33,102 nucleotides of DNA from JAJDIA01 sp031555145 (GCA_031555145.1 JAVBUR010000044.1:1-33102), one strand, 5' to 3'. Shown: positions 8,866-17,168, counted from the first letter of the stretch. Numbers and translations are program-made. The notes: generated by a model from the letters alone, not told the origin.

Positions 8866-8873
8866 TATCTTTG
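8866..8873 (+). promoter_or_regulatory. -7 promoter element for the YitT-type gene
   Basis: TATCTTTG fully matches TAnnTTTG and lies 33 bp before the ATG at 8907. It begins 6 bp after the terminator T-run, so any -33 region would lie in the terminator stem and loop. No TTG is at the ideal 19-bp spacing. Confidence 0.5.
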
Positions 8874-8906
8874 CACCGCTTTTCAATAAACACGAGCTAA
8901 ACAGAC

Positions 8907-9803
8907 ATGAAACAAACAGCTATTATCCCGTCGAAGCCCGCGTGGAAAACGGGTGCCAAAGACTATTCGCTCATTGTGATAGGCGCCTTTATGCAGGCAT
9001 TGAGCTATGTGCTTTTCCTCGCTCCGTTCAAGATTGTGCCGGGTGGTGTATATGGTATTTCCATTGTACTGCACTATTCCACACAGGGAATGTTTGCGTT
9101 TCTGCCCGACGGTTTGCCAATGGGGGTTACGGCGCTTTGCTTCAATATCCCACTGATGATTCTGGCGATGAAGAAGATCGGACTGGCATCAGGTCCTAAG
9201 ACGGTGGTGACGTTTTTGTTGATTTCCATATTTACCGACTCGTTATCCTATATATTGACGGAGCCGCTGCTGCCCAATGATACCTTTATTGCAGCCTTCT
9301 ATGGTGGTGCGTTACTGGGATTGGGTGTAACCTGTGTATTCCGGGCGCAAAGTACGAGTGCGGGCACTGATGTGTTGGCACGTGTGCTGGCTAACAATTC
9401 GAATATGAAGGTGAGCAATATGATTATCCTGCTCGACTCGGCTGTCGTGTTGCTTGGTTTGCTGGCATTCAAGGATTGGGCAGTGCCTTTATATTCGTGG
9501 TTGACGATCTTTATCTATGGTAAGGTGGTCGATATGCTTCAGGTAGAAAATCCGAACCGTGCCGTCTTTATCGTATCCAACAAGACACAGGATATCAAGG
9601 AATTGATCGTTGACGAGATGGGCATGCGGGGCACCTACCTCCACGGACGCGGCATGTATGAAGGCAAGGAACGGGAGATTATCTTCACCATTGCCGAACG
9701 GAAAGATATGCCGAAACTGAAGGACGAGGTGAAGAAGATCGACCCCAATGCCTTCGTTTCCACCATGCATGCCAGCCGCGATTCTGCCCCTCCGGGAAGA
9801 TAA
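8907..9803 (+). CDS. YitT-family membrane protein (DUF161 + DUF2179)
   Basis: The protein has 298 residues. About five membrane segments fill the first 200 residues (IGAFMQALSYVLFLAPFKIVPGG, then VTFLLISIFTDSL, AFYGGALLGLGVTCVF, MIILLDSAVVLLGLLAF, WLTIFIYGKVVDML). A cytoplasmic DUF2179 domain follows from about 215 (AVFIVSNKTQDIKELI, GTYLHGRGMY, IIFTIAERKDMPKLKDEV). This is the usual YitT layout, an inner-membrane protein with no established substrate. The first ATG after the promoter is taken as the start; the frame does not extend usefully upstream. Confidence 0.9.
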   Translation: MKQTAIIPSKPAWKTGAKDYSLIVIGAFMQALSYVLFLAPFKIVPGGVYGISIVLHYSTQGMFAFLPDGLPMGVTALCFNIPLMILAMKKIGLASGPKTVVTFLLISIFTDSLSYILTEPLLPNDTFIAAFYGGALLGLGVTCVFRAQSTSAGTDVLARVLANNSNMKVSNMIILLDSAVVLLGLLAFKDWAVPLYSWLTIFIYGKVVDMLQVENPNRAVFIVSNKTQDIKELIVDEMGMRGTYLHGRGMYEGKEREIIFTIAERKDMPKLKDEVKKIDPNAFVSTMHASRDSAPPGR

Positions 9804-9816
9804 TCCGGTGTTTTCT

Positions 9817-9847
9817 TTTGCTTCTGATTATAAATGCGCTATTTTTG
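9817..9847 (+). promoter_or_regulatory. Promoter of the aminotransferase gene
   Basis: TTTG at 9817-9820 and TATTTTTG at 9840-9847 are separated by exactly 19 bp, the spacing of Bacteroidetes housekeeping promoters. The -7 box lies 17 bp before the ATG at 9865, so the 5' leader would be very short. Confidence 0.75.
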
Positions 9848-9864
9848 CAACAAAAATATAGTAT

Positions 9865-11064
9865 ATGCCCAGTATTTCACAGCGCGGTGTTAGTATGCCC
9901 GCTTCGCCTATCCGTAAGTTAGTTCCCCTGGCTAATAAAGCTAAGGCAAAGGGAACCAAGGTGTATCACCTGAATATCGGCCAGCCCGATATCGAAACGC
10001 CTGAGGTTGCTCTGGAGGCGGCGCGCCATATTGACCGGAAGATCCTGGAATATTCGCCCAGCGAAGGCATCCGCTCGTTCCGCGAGAAGCTGGTGAAGTA
10101 TTACGCCAAGTTCAACATCCAGGTGGATGTGGAGGATATTATCATTACGACGGGTGGGTCGGAAGCCGTATCCTTCTCGTTTATGGCCTGCCTCGATCCG
10201 GGCGACGAGATTCTGGTTCCCGAACCGGCCTATGCCAACTATATGGCGTTTGCCATTTCGGGCGGCGCGGTGATCAAGACCGTGCCTTCGTCGATCGAGA
10301 AAGGCTTTTCCCTTCCGCCGCTGGAAGAGTTCGAAGCGCTGATCACCCCCCGTACAAAAGCCATCCTGATCTGTAACCCCAACAACCCGACGGGCTATCT
10401 CTATACCCGCCGCGAGATGGAGCAGATACGCGACCTGGTGAAGAAATACGACCTCTTCCTCTTTTCCGACGAAGTGTATCGGGAATTCTGCTATACCGGC
10501 GCGCCGTATATCTCCGCCTTCCACCTCGAAGGGATTGAGAACAATGTGGTGCTGGTCGATTCCGTATCCAAACGATACAGCGAATGTGGCATCCGTATCG
10601 GAGCGATTATCACAAAGAATGTACAGGTGCGCGAGAACGTGATGAAGTGGTGTCAGGCACGACTCAGCCCCCCGTTGCTCGGACAGATCGTGGCCGAAGC
10701 CTCGCTCGATACACCGGATGATTACATGCTGAACGTATATAACGAGTACCTTGAACGACGCAACTTCCTGGTGGATGGTATCAACCGTATCCCTGGTTGC
10801 TATTCGCCGATACCAATGGGCGCGTTCTATACGGTAGCCAAGTTGCCGGTCGACGACTCGGACGCTTTCTGCGCCTGGTGTCTCGAACACTTCGAATACG
10901 AAGGACAGACTGTCATGATGGCCCCGGCCTCCGGCTTCTACACCAATCCCGGCCTTGGCCGCAACGAAGTTCGTATCGCCTACGTACTGAACAAAGAAGA
11001 TCTGGGAAAAGCCCTCGAGGTGCTTGCTAAAGCACTCGACGCTTATCCGGGTCGAACATTATAA
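9865..11064 (+). CDS. Pyridoxal-phosphate aminotransferase, class I/II
   Basis: The 399-residue protein is a fold-type I aminotransferase, cytoplasmic. Visible landmarks: LNIGQPDIETP near the N-terminus, TTGGSEA phosphate-binding loop, CNPNNPTG, SDEVY with the PLP-binding aspartate, the Schiff-base lysine K236 in DSVSKRYSECGIRIGA, and NEVRIAY with the substrate-carboxylate arginine near the C-terminus. It is close to aspartate or broad-specificity aminotransferases annotated in Bacteroidales; the sequence alone does not settle the substrate. It has its own promoter, and the hairpin-rich repeat follows its stop. Confidence 0.9.
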   Translation: MPSISQRGVSMPASPIRKLVPLANKAKAKGTKVYHLNIGQPDIETPEVALEAARHIDRKILEYSPSEGIRSFREKLVKYYAKFNIQVDVEDIIITTGGSEAVSFSFMACLDPGDEILVPEPAYANYMAFAISGGAVIKTVPSSIEKGFSLPPLEEFEALITPRTKAILICNPNNPTGYLYTRREMEQIRDLVKKYDLFLFSDEVYREFCYTGAPYISAFHLEGIENNVVLVDSVSKRYSECGIRIGAIITKNVQVRENVMKWCQARLSPPLLGQIVAEASLDTPDDYMLNVYNEYLERRNFLVDGINRIPGCYSPIPMGAFYTVAKLPVDDSDAFCAWCLEHFEYEGQTVMMAPASGFYTNPGLGRNEVRIAYVLNKEDLGKALEVLAKALDAYPGRTL

Positions 11065-11071
11065 AATGTAG

Positions 11072-11090
11072 GGGCGGGGTCTGCCCGCCC
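11072..11090 (+). other. GC-rich hairpin after the aminotransferase gene
   Basis: GGGCGGG (11072-11078) pairs with CCCGCCC (11084-11090) around a 5-base loop. It lies between the aminotransferase stop and the large repeat. It has no T-run, so it is not a normal intrinsic terminator, but it could protect or attenuate the transcript. Confidence 0.5.
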
Positions 11091-11099
11091 GTAGTGTCA

Positions 11100-11326
11100 T
11101 ATTCGTAACGCGTGAATGCCCCGTAGGGGTATCGTGTTCGTAGCCGTGGGTGCAAGCCCACGGATAGGTGATTGGTTGGTGCTCCTTTGCGCCACGTCAG
11201 CGGTGCCGTAGGTTATGGCGGCACCGCTGACGCGGCGTGGAATTTATAATAATGTCCCTCTACCGTGGGCTTGCACCCACGGCTACGAACACGATACCCC
11301 TACGGGGCATTCACGCGTTACGAATA
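11100..11326. repeat. 227-bp hairpin-rich intergenic element with 64-bp inverted arms
   Basis: The arms 11100-11163 and 11263-11326 are perfect reverse complements over 64 bp. Each arm contains two smaller hairpins: CCCC-GTA-GGGG (11119-11129; mirror at 11297-11307) and CCGTGGG-6 nt-CCCACGG (11144-11163; mirror at 11263-11282). The 99-bp centre holds a further 12-bp dyad (11197-11208 with 11219-11230). No open frame or transposase is present. The right half recurs at 1-98. It fills most of the 293-bp gap between the aminotransferase and permease genes. I see no target-site duplication. It could be a non-autonomous mobile element, a REP-like DNA site or a structured RNA. Confidence 0.93.
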
Positions 11327-11357
11327 CAATACCGCTGGTGCGGTTACATAATATAGC

Positions 11358-12599
11358 ATGATCGAATATTTCATCGCAAAGAAGATTCATTCCGGCGCCG
11401 AGGGAAAAGGCAAGGCTACTCCTCCGGCAGTGCGTATCGCCATGGCGGGTATCGCTTTGGGGTTGGCGGTGATGGTGCTTTCCGTAGCTATTATTGTGGG
11501 GTTCAAAAAGGAGGTGCGGAACAAGGTGATTGGCTTTGGTTCGCATATCCAGATTACGAACTTCGATAACAACGCTTCGTATGAATATGCGCCGATTGCT
11601 CCAAGTGATACTTTACTGAAAGAATTGAGCGACTTCCCAGGCATCCGCCACGTCGAAGCCTTTGCTACCAAGCTGGGCATGATTAAGACCGACGAAGACT
11701 TCCAGGGCGTCGTCCTGAAAGGCGTCGGTATGGATTACGACTGGAGTTTCTTCCACGACCACCTCAAGGAGGGTGAACTGCCCGTGTTCGAAGCTGAGGG
11801 ACGCTCCACCGATATCCTCCTTTCTCGTTACCTTTGCGACCTGCTGGGATTGAAGTTGGGCGACCCGGTGCGGATGTTCTTCATCCAGGACGATGTACGC
11901 GCCCTACGTTTTCAGATCAAAGGTATTTACGACTCAGGTTCTCCGGAGTTCGACAAACTGTTTGTCCTCGGTGATATCCGCCAGATACGCCGCTTGAACG
12001 GTTGGGAGAACGACCAGGTAAGTGGTCTCGAACTGCTGGTGGACGACTACGATCGCCTCGACGATATCACTGAAAACGTCTACTTCTTCATGGCTGATAA
12101 GATCGACCATTTCGATAACCTCTTCTATACCCGTTCGATCAAAGACCTGAATCCTGTTATCTTCCACTGGCTTGGTGCGTTGGATATCAACGTGGTGCTG
12201 ATTCTGGTCCTGATGATGGCCGTCTCCGGATTCACGATGATCTCCGGCCTGTTGATCATTATCCTGGAGCGGATCAATATGATCGGAGTACTGAAAGCCC
12301 TGGGGCAGCGCAATGCCAGCATCCGGAAGGTTTTCCTTTATATCGCCTTTTTTCTGATCGGGAAAGGCATGTTGTGGGGGAATATGATCGCAGTTGCCGT
12401 CTGCCTGTTGCAGCAGCATTTCAAGATATTCAAGCTCAATCCTGCCGACTACTACGTGGATGCGGTGCCCATCGACCTGAATATCCTCCATCTTGTCCTC
12501 ATTAATATCGGAGCATTGGCTGCCGCCATGGGTATGATGTTCGGCGCTACCTATATGATCACCAAAGTGGAACCGGTAAAGAGCATCCGGTTCGATTAA
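11358..12599 (+). CDS. ABC transporter permease, FtsX/LolC-E-like
   Basis: The protein has 413 residues and the MacB/FtsX-type layout: an N-terminal membrane helix (about residues 28-50, MAGIALGLAVMVLSVAIIVGF), a large extracytoplasmic domain of about 200 residues, and three C-terminal helices. The cytoplasmic loop ERINMIGVLKALGQRNASIRKVF is typical of lipoprotein-releasing permeases (LolC/E), which pass lipoproteins from the inner membrane to a carrier. No LolD ATPase gene is in the window, so its partner must be elsewhere. The stop overlaps the metF stop by 4 bp, convergently. The start at 11358 is 32 bp after the structured repeat, so that element may lie in its 5' leader. Confidence 0.88.
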   Translation: MIEYFIAKKIHSGAEGKGKATPPAVRIAMAGIALGLAVMVLSVAIIVGFKKEVRNKVIGFGSHIQITNFDNNASYEYAPIAPSDTLLKELSDFPGIRHVEAFATKLGMIKTDEDFQGVVLKGVGMDYDWSFFHDHLKEGELPVFEAEGRSTDILLSRYLCDLLGLKLGDPVRMFFIQDDVRALRFQIKGIYDSGSPEFDKLFVLGDIRQIRRLNGWENDQVSGLELLVDDYDRLDDITENVYFFMADKIDHFDNLFYTRSIKDLNPVIFHWLGALDINVVLILVLMMAVSGFTMISGLLIIILERINMIGVLKALGQRNASIRKVFLYIAFFLIGKGMLWGNMIAVAVCLLQQHFKIFKLNPADYYVDAVPIDLNILHLVLINIGALAAAMGMMFGATYMITKVEPVKSIRFD

Positions 12600-13558
12600 T
12601 ACACTGCTTTCGCCACCTTATACACACTTTCGGAAGCCAGGAACGTATAGAAGTGCAGGCTCGGTACGCCATGTGCGATCAGGTCTTTGCACTGCTCCGT
12701 ACACCATTCCACACCGACGGCTTTGGCTTCGTCGTCTGTCTTGCATTTCCGCAGTTCGTTAGCAAAGGGTTCGGGGATGTCACACCGGAACACCTTCGGC
12801 AATACTGTCAACTGATCGCGCAGCACCACCGGCTTGATGCCCGGTATGATGGGCACGGTAATGCCTTCGGCACGCAGGCGGTCCACGTAATCATAGTACT
12901 TCTGGTTGTCGAAGAACATCTGGGTGACGAGGTATTCGGCGCCGTTCTTCACCTTCTCTTTCAGGTAGTGGATGTCCGACTCCAGGTTCGGCGCTTCCTC
13001 ATGCTTCTCCGGATAGCAGGCCATGCCGTAGGAGAAGGGCGTTTCATTCGGTTCAAACCGGCTGCCGTCCACGGCGATACCGTGGTTGAAGTCGTTCACC
13101 TGTTGTTGGAGTTCGGTGGCGTGGTTGTGAAACTGCTCGGGACGTTCCGACGGTTCGAGTACCTTGTTGTCGCCCCGCAACAGTAGCAGGTTATACACCC
13201 GCAGGAAGTTGAGGTCGATCAGCCCGTATTCCGTTTCATCTTTCGAGAATCCCTTACATATAATATGTGGGACGGCGGGGATGCCGTAGATCGTCTGGAT
13301 GGCCGAAGCAATAGCTACCGACCCCGGCCGTTTGCGTGTGTTGATCTTGTGGATGGTGCCGTCGGCCAGCGTCTTGAACTGGTTTTCGCTGTGGTGCGAG
13401 GTAATGTTGATGTATTTCGGGTCGAACTCGCGCAGCTTGTCGATCACGTCATACACCCGCTGGATGTTGTTCCCTTTCAGCGGGGGAAGTATCTCGAACG
13501 AAAAAGCTGTTGAAGTCGTATGATTGATCAGATCGCTTACTCTTACTTTCATTGTCAT
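12596..13558 (-). CDS. metF: Methylenetetrahydrofolate reductase
   Basis: MetF reduces 5,10-methylene-THF to 5-methyl-THF with FAD and NAD(P)H, feeding methionine synthesis. The 320-residue length is normal. Signature stretches include FSFEILPPLKGNN near the N-terminus, the NITSHHSENQF region, LLLRGDNKV (the family RGD segment), YLVTQMFFDNQKYYDYV and PIIPGIKPV. ATGs at 13558 and 13552 are both possible. A -7 element at 13579-13572 on the same strand puts the transcript start only a few bases before 13558, so a near-leaderless message is possible. The gene is divergent from ilvE and overlaps the permease stop by 4 bp. Confidence 0.96.
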   Translation of the reverse strand: MTMKVRVSDLINHTTSTAFSFEILPPLKGNNIQRVYDVIDKLREFDPKYINITSHHSENQFKTLADGTIHKINTRKRPGSVAIASAIQTIYGIPAVPHIICKGFSKDETEYGLIDLNFLRVYNLLLLRGDNKVLEPSERPEQFHNHATELQQQVNDFNHGIAVDGSRFEPNETPFSYGMACYPEKHEEAPNLESDIHYLKEKVKNGAEYLVTQMFFDNQKYYDYVDRLRAEGITVPIIPGIKPVVLRDQLTVLPKVFRCDIPEPFANELRKCKTDDEAKAVGVEWCTEQCKDLIAHGVPSLHFYTFLASESVYKVAKAVY

Positions 13559-13571
13559 GTAATTTTTATGA

Positions 13572-13579
13572 CAAAAGTA
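13572..13579 (-). promoter_or_regulatory. -7 promoter element for metF
   Basis: On the minus strand this is TACTTTTG, a full TAnnTTTG match, 14 bp upstream of the metF ATG at 13558. No -33 TTG is seen. Confidence 0.5.
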
Positions 13580-13601
13580 ACACTTCCTGCCCGAAATACC
13601 T

Positions 13602-13609
13602 TACATTTG
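13602..13609 (+). promoter_or_regulatory. -7 promoter element for ilvE
   Basis: TACATTTG matches TAnnTTTG and lies 24 bp before the ilvE ATG at 13634. It is only 22 bp from the opposing metF -7 box, so the two promoters are back to back and may share regulation. Confidence 0.55.
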
Positions 13610-13633
13610 TCCTGCAATATAAATTCAACAGTT

Positions 13634-14653
13634 ATGGAAAATATAAACTGGTCTGATCTCTCATTCGGTTACATGAAGACAGACTACAACGTGCGCTGCT
13701 ACTACCGCAACGGTAAATGGGGAGAACTGGAAGTATCGTCTTCCGAGATTTTGAATATCCATATGGCAGCCACCTGCCTCCACTACGGGCAGGAAGCATT
13801 CGAAGGATTAAAGGCATTCACGGGCAAAGACGGCAAAGTGCGCGTCTTCCGCATGGACGAGAACGCAAAGCGTATGCAGAGTTCCAGCCGTGGTATCAAG
13901 ATGGCCGAGTTGCCGGTTGAAATCTTTGAAGAAGCCGTTCGCAAGGTGGTGAAGCTCAATATGCGCTTTGTCCCGCCCTACGGAAGCGGCGCTTCGCTTT
14001 ATATTCGTCCGCTGTTGATCGGCCTTGGCGCCCAGGTAGGCGTGAAGCCCGCTGACGAATACCTGTTCATGATATTTGTCACCCCGGTAGGCCCGTACTT
14101 CAAAGGCGGCTTCAAACCGACACAGGTCTGTATCCTCCGCGACTACGACCGCGCTGCTCCTCACGGAACCGGTACCTATAAAGTCGGTGGAAACTATGCC
14201 GCCAGCCTCTCCGCCGGAGAAATCGCCCGTGAAAAAGGCTATGCCGCCGTGCTCTACCTCGATCCGAAAGAAAAGAAATACCTCGACGAATGTGGTCCGG
14301 CCAACTTCTTCGGCATCCGTGGAAACAGCTATATCACCCCGCAGTCGGGTTCCATCCTCCCGTCCATCACCAACAAGAGCCTGATGCAACTGGCTACGGA
14401 TATGGGGATGACGGTCGAACGCCGTCCCGTTCCGGTGGAAGAACTGGCTACATTCGAGGAGACTGCCGAATGCGGAACCGCCGCCGTCATCACGCCGCTC
14501 TCCCGCATCGACGACCTCGACGAAGGCAAATCTTACCTCTATGCTAAAGACGGCAACGCCGGCCCGGTATGTACCAAACTCTACAACAAGCTGCTCGGCA
14601 TCCAGACAGGCGACGAAGCCGATCCGTACGGCTGGGTGACGGTGATTGAGTAA
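13634..14653 (+). CDS. ilvE: Branched-chain amino acid aminotransferase
   Basis: IlvE transfers amino groups between glutamate and the keto acids of leucine, isoleucine and valine. From the ATG at 13634 it has 339 residues, the normal length for the Bacteroidetes type. Key parts: LHYGQEAFEGLKAF, the Schiff-base lysine K183 in GTGTYKVGGNYAASL, the YLDECGPANFFGI segment, and EECGTAAVITPL-like EETAECGTAAVI near the C-terminus. An in-frame extension to 13520 is rejected because it runs through the promoter and has no family similarity. The gene is monocistronic, ending at a likely terminator. Confidence 0.96.
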   Translation: MENINWSDLSFGYMKTDYNVRCYYRNGKWGELEVSSSEILNIHMAATCLHYGQEAFEGLKAFTGKDGKVRVFRMDENAKRMQSSSRGIKMAELPVEIFEEAVRKVVKLNMRFVPPYGSGASLYIRPLLIGLGAQVGVKPADEYLFMIFVTPVGPYFKGGFKPTQVCILRDYDRAAPHGTGTYKVGGNYAASLSAGEIAREKGYAAVLYLDPKEKKYLDECGPANFFGIRGNSYITPQSGSILPSITNKSLMQLATDMGMTVERRPVPVEELATFEETAECGTAAVITPLSRIDDLDEGKSYLYAKDGNAGPVCTKLYNKLLGIQTGDEADPYGWVTVIE

Positions 14654-14688
14654 GAATAAAACTGCCGCATTAGCGGTATATAATAAAG

Positions 14689-14723
14689 GTAGCCAGGTGC
14701 AGAAGCGCCTGGCTACTTGTGTT
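14689..14723 (+). terminator. Probable ilvE terminator
   Basis: A 12-bp stem with one G-T pair (14689-14700 with 14705-14716) and an AGAA loop is followed by a T-rich but broken run (TTGTGTT). It is weaker than the window's other terminators. Confidence 0.65.
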
Positions 14724-14810
14724 TCTGTTAAGTGCGTAACAGTCTGGCGACATTATAATGCAGCGAATGTTAAATAGCATTATCTCTGAAATTATTATAC
14801 CGGCTACCTC

Positions 14811-14839
14811 TTGTTTGTAACTAATAACAGTTACATTTG
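14811..14839 (+). promoter_or_regulatory. Promoter of the HicB-like gene
   Basis: TTG at 14811-14813 and TACATTTG at 14832-14839 are 18 bp apart, close to the Bacteroidetes -33/-7 arrangement. The -7 box lies 26 bp before the ATG at 14866. Confidence 0.6.
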
Positions 14840-14865
14840 CATAAACAATTCGGAAGTAATTGGTT

Positions 14866-15207
14866 ATGGATCATTTGACTTACAAAGGATATATCGGAAG
14901 CGTTGAATACGACGCCGCAAATGATCGGCTGTGCGGTAAAGTGCTTGGTATGAGTAAAGATTCGATTACCTATGAGGGTAAAACGCTTGAAGAGTTAAAG
15001 ACTGACTTTATTGCTGGCATTGAGAGTTATCTGGAGGGCTGTGCGGAGCTGGGAGTAGAACCCCGAAAGTCATATAGTGGCTCCCTAAACGTCCGCCTTT
15101 CCCCTGATATTCACAGTCGGATAGCTCTCATGGCACAGGAGGCAGGCATGACGATCAATGCGTTTATTAAAAAAGCATTGGAAAGTCAGTTAGGAATGAT
15201 GCATTAA
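14866..15207 (+). CDS. HicB-like protein, orphan antitoxin
   Basis: The protein has 113 residues from the ATG at 14866. The N-terminal half (YKGYIGSVEYDAANDRLCGKV, then YEGKTLEELKTDF and IESYLEGCAELG) is the partially degraded RNase H fold of HicB proteins. The C-terminal part (SGSLNVRLSPDIHSRIALMAQEAGMTINAFIKKAL) is a ribbon-helix-helix DNA-binding domain. HicB normally neutralises the HicA mRNA interferase and represses the operon. No hicA-sized frame lies on either side: the 212-bp upstream gap holds only the ilvE terminator and a promoter, and the next gene is convergent 14 bp away. So it is probably a stand-alone regulator or a remnant. A TTG at 14860 would add two residues; the ATG is preferred. 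Confidence 0.85.
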   Translation: MDHLTYKGYIGSVEYDAANDRLCGKVLGMSKDSITYEGKTLEELKTDFIAGIESYLEGCAELGVEPRKSYSGSLNVRLSPDIHSRIALMAQEAGMTINAFIKKALESQLGMMH

Positions 15208-15221
15208 TTCATACACTTGCG

Positions 15222-15246
15222 TCAGGCTTTCGCCTCCGCCTGCATC
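15222..15246. repeat. 25-bp repeat, copy A, inside the end of the AraC gene
   Basis: These 25 bases are identical to 22585-22609. Here they encode the final residues (Q-A-E-A-K-A) and the stop codon of the TPR-AraC gene. Read on the gene's strand the repeat contains AGGC-GAAA-GCCT, a short stem with a GNRA tetraloop. Confidence 0.85.
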
Positions 15247-17015
15247 ATGTTCCGGTATTCTTTGGGCGACATGTTGTATTGGGCGCGGAACTGGCGTTGG
15301 AAGGTGCGGACGGTACCGAAGCCTGTCCGTTCGGAGATGGTATCGATCAGGATAGCCGGGTCTTCGAGCAGTTGTACGGCTTCTTTCAGTCGGAGGCTGT
15401 TGATGTATTCGGAGAACGACATGTTGAAGCAATACTGGAAGGCGTCGGTGAAGAGCATCTTGTTCGTGCCGAGGCGTTCGACAACCTGGTCGCGGGTCAC
15501 GTGCTTGTCGCGATACACCTTTTCGCGGAGCATCAGGTCGCGGATAGCGATGCAGAGACGGTCTTTGCGGGCTTCGGGACAGTCGGACTCGTCATCGAAG
15601 TCGCCACTGTTGTCATTGTTGCCGGAGAGGAAGCTGACTCGGGCGAGCAGTTCACGTTCGCGGGCATCCTGCTGTTCGATCTGTTCGCGTATCTGTCGGG
15701 CAAGCGCACGGTTTTTGCGGGTGATCTGCCGGTTGAGGTGGATCCATATCCCCAGCGCCAGTGCCAGGAGGCAGCATCCGCCGAGGGCGAAGAGGAAGTA
15801 GTTGCGGTTGCGTTCTTTCTCGGCAGTGAGGCGATCTACTTCATAGATGGTGCGCAGCTCGTCGAGTTGGGCGTGGAAGTCGGTGTTGGCGATCGAGTCT
15901 TTGAGCTCCAGCGTATGGAGGAAGGCCTCTTCGCAGTCGGCTCCCCGGTTGAGGTAACCCAGTGCCAGTGTCATATCGCGGTAGGATGTATACTGTCCGT
16001 ACACATCCTGCTGGCTGGTGCGGATATCGAGTAGTTGTTGGGCATAGTCGAATGCCTGTTGGTACAGCCCCTTCGACATGGCAATCTGTTGGCGGGCGAA
16101 GAGGAGGATGTTTCGGACGTTTCGGTGTACTATTATATCGGCGCGTTGTTCAATCTCTTGGCAATACGCCTCCAACCGGTCGTAGGCGTTGATGAGACTG
16201 TAATAGTTGAGGGTAGAGATGTAGAAGTTTGACCAGGAGGCTGAAGTGGTGACCATCCCTGTGGTTTCTATCTGGCGCAGATCGGCTTCCCATACTGGGA
16301 ACAGGAGAGCGAGTTTTTCGTTTTTCTCTCCGGTGTTGTATGCCTTGGCCAGCCCGTCGTAGGCATAGAGCTTCACGTCGTAGCAGGCCGCCTCTTTTCC
16401 TGACGCGTCAATACATCGTCGGAAATAGTCTTCGCTTTCTTCATATCGTCTGCTCCACAACAACACATTCCCGAGGGTATAAAGCGGCCATGTCTTTGCC
16501 TGTGGGGCATCGATGTCTTTCGATAGTTCGTAGCAACGTTTGGCCTCTTCGATTGCTTTCTCTTTTTGTCCGGCGTAGAAGTATGACATCACCACGTTCT
16601 TGTAGGCTTTGAAATAGGAGTTCCATTCCTGTTGCGCGGCGATGAACCGCAGGTCATCGTTGGCTCGTTCGAACAGTTCGTCAAACAGCTCATTGCTGTA
16701 GTAATAGGTTATCAGGTTTCCACGGCAGCGGGCGGCACCGGCAGGCATCTGTTGGTCGAGGCAGGCTTGTTCGTGGGCGGCGAGGTAGTGGACGACCGTG
16801 TCGGCATCCTCTTCCTCTTCATAGAAAATATGTGCAATGAGTTCCTGCCATGCTTCCAACTTCTCCTGGCCTTCGGTGGCTGCTATCCGTTGCCGGAGGG
16901 AGTCTTTTTGTGCTTCATATTGATTGTCGGTTTGCGCATACAGTGTCGCCGCCATCAGGCAGCCAATCACGAGGGCGGTCAGCCTGCGGACTAAAGAAGT
17001 GAGTGGTGTATTCAT
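15222..17015 (-). CDS. Membrane-anchored TPR regulator with AraC DNA-binding domain
   Basis: The protein has 597 residues. Order of parts: an N-terminal signal or anchor (residues 1-28, ending LYAQ); a helical TPR-rich sensor of about residues 30-380 (repeated patterns such as AYKNVVMSYFYAGQKEKAIEEAKRCY and YTLGNVLLWSRRYEESEDYF); a membrane helix at 405-428; a coiled linker with an acidic stretch; and an AraC-type double helix-turn-helix from about 495 to 593 (VVERLGTNKMLFTDAF, then ISERTGFGTVRTFQRQF...YNMSPKEYR). Bacteroidales have many such proteins, thought to sense a periplasmic cue and act on nearby genes. No target operon is obvious; Rpn and HicB are the neighbours. The last six codons and stop lie in a repeated 25-mer. 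Confidence 0.9.
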   Translation of the reverse strand: MNTPLTSLVRRLTALVIGCLMAATLYAQTDNQYEAQKDSLRQRIAATEGQEKLEAWQELIAHIFYEEEEDADTVVHYLAAHEQACLDQQMPAGAARCRGNLITYYYSNELFDELFERANDDLRFIAAQQEWNSYFKAYKNVVMSYFYAGQKEKAIEEAKRCYELSKDIDAPQAKTWPLYTLGNVLLWSRRYEESEDYFRRCIDASGKEAACYDVKLYAYDGLAKAYNTGEKNEKLALLFPVWEADLRQIETTGMVTTSASWSNFYISTLNYYSLINAYDRLEAYCQEIEQRADIIVHRNVRNILLFARQQIAMSKGLYQQAFDYAQQLLDIRTSQQDVYGQYTSYRDMTLALGYLNRGADCEEAFLHTLELKDSIANTDFHAQLDELRTIYEVDRLTAEKERNRNYFLFALGGCCLLALALGIWIHLNRQITRKNRALARQIREQIEQQDARERELLARVSFLSGNNDNSGDFDDESDCPEARKDRLCIAIRDLMLREKVYRDKHVTRDQVVERLGTNKMLFTDAFQYCFNMSFSEYINSLRLKEAVQLLEDPAILIDTISERTGFGTVRTFQRQFRAQYNMSPKEYRNMMQAEAKA

Positions 17016-17108
17016 CTGTTATGTGTTCACGTATTTCCTGTGTTACCTATCCGCCTGTAAAAATAAGATAAAATCTTTAGAACGCTATCCGCGTATCCGG
17101 GAAAACGC

Positions 17109-17116
17109 TATATTTG
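17109..17116 (+). promoter_or_regulatory. -7 promoter element for the Rpn gene
   Basis: TATATTTG matches TAnnTTTG, 52 bp before the ATG at 17169. No -33 TTG is at the ideal spacing. Confidence 0.45.
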
Positions 17117-17168
17117 CTACATGATGCCATGCCATGCTAACTATATACATTACTAATACCTATTACCT

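Noticed and set aside
13520..13633. Upstream extension of ilvE
   Set aside because: It runs through the ilvE and metF promoters and into metF, and has no similarity to IlvE N-termini.
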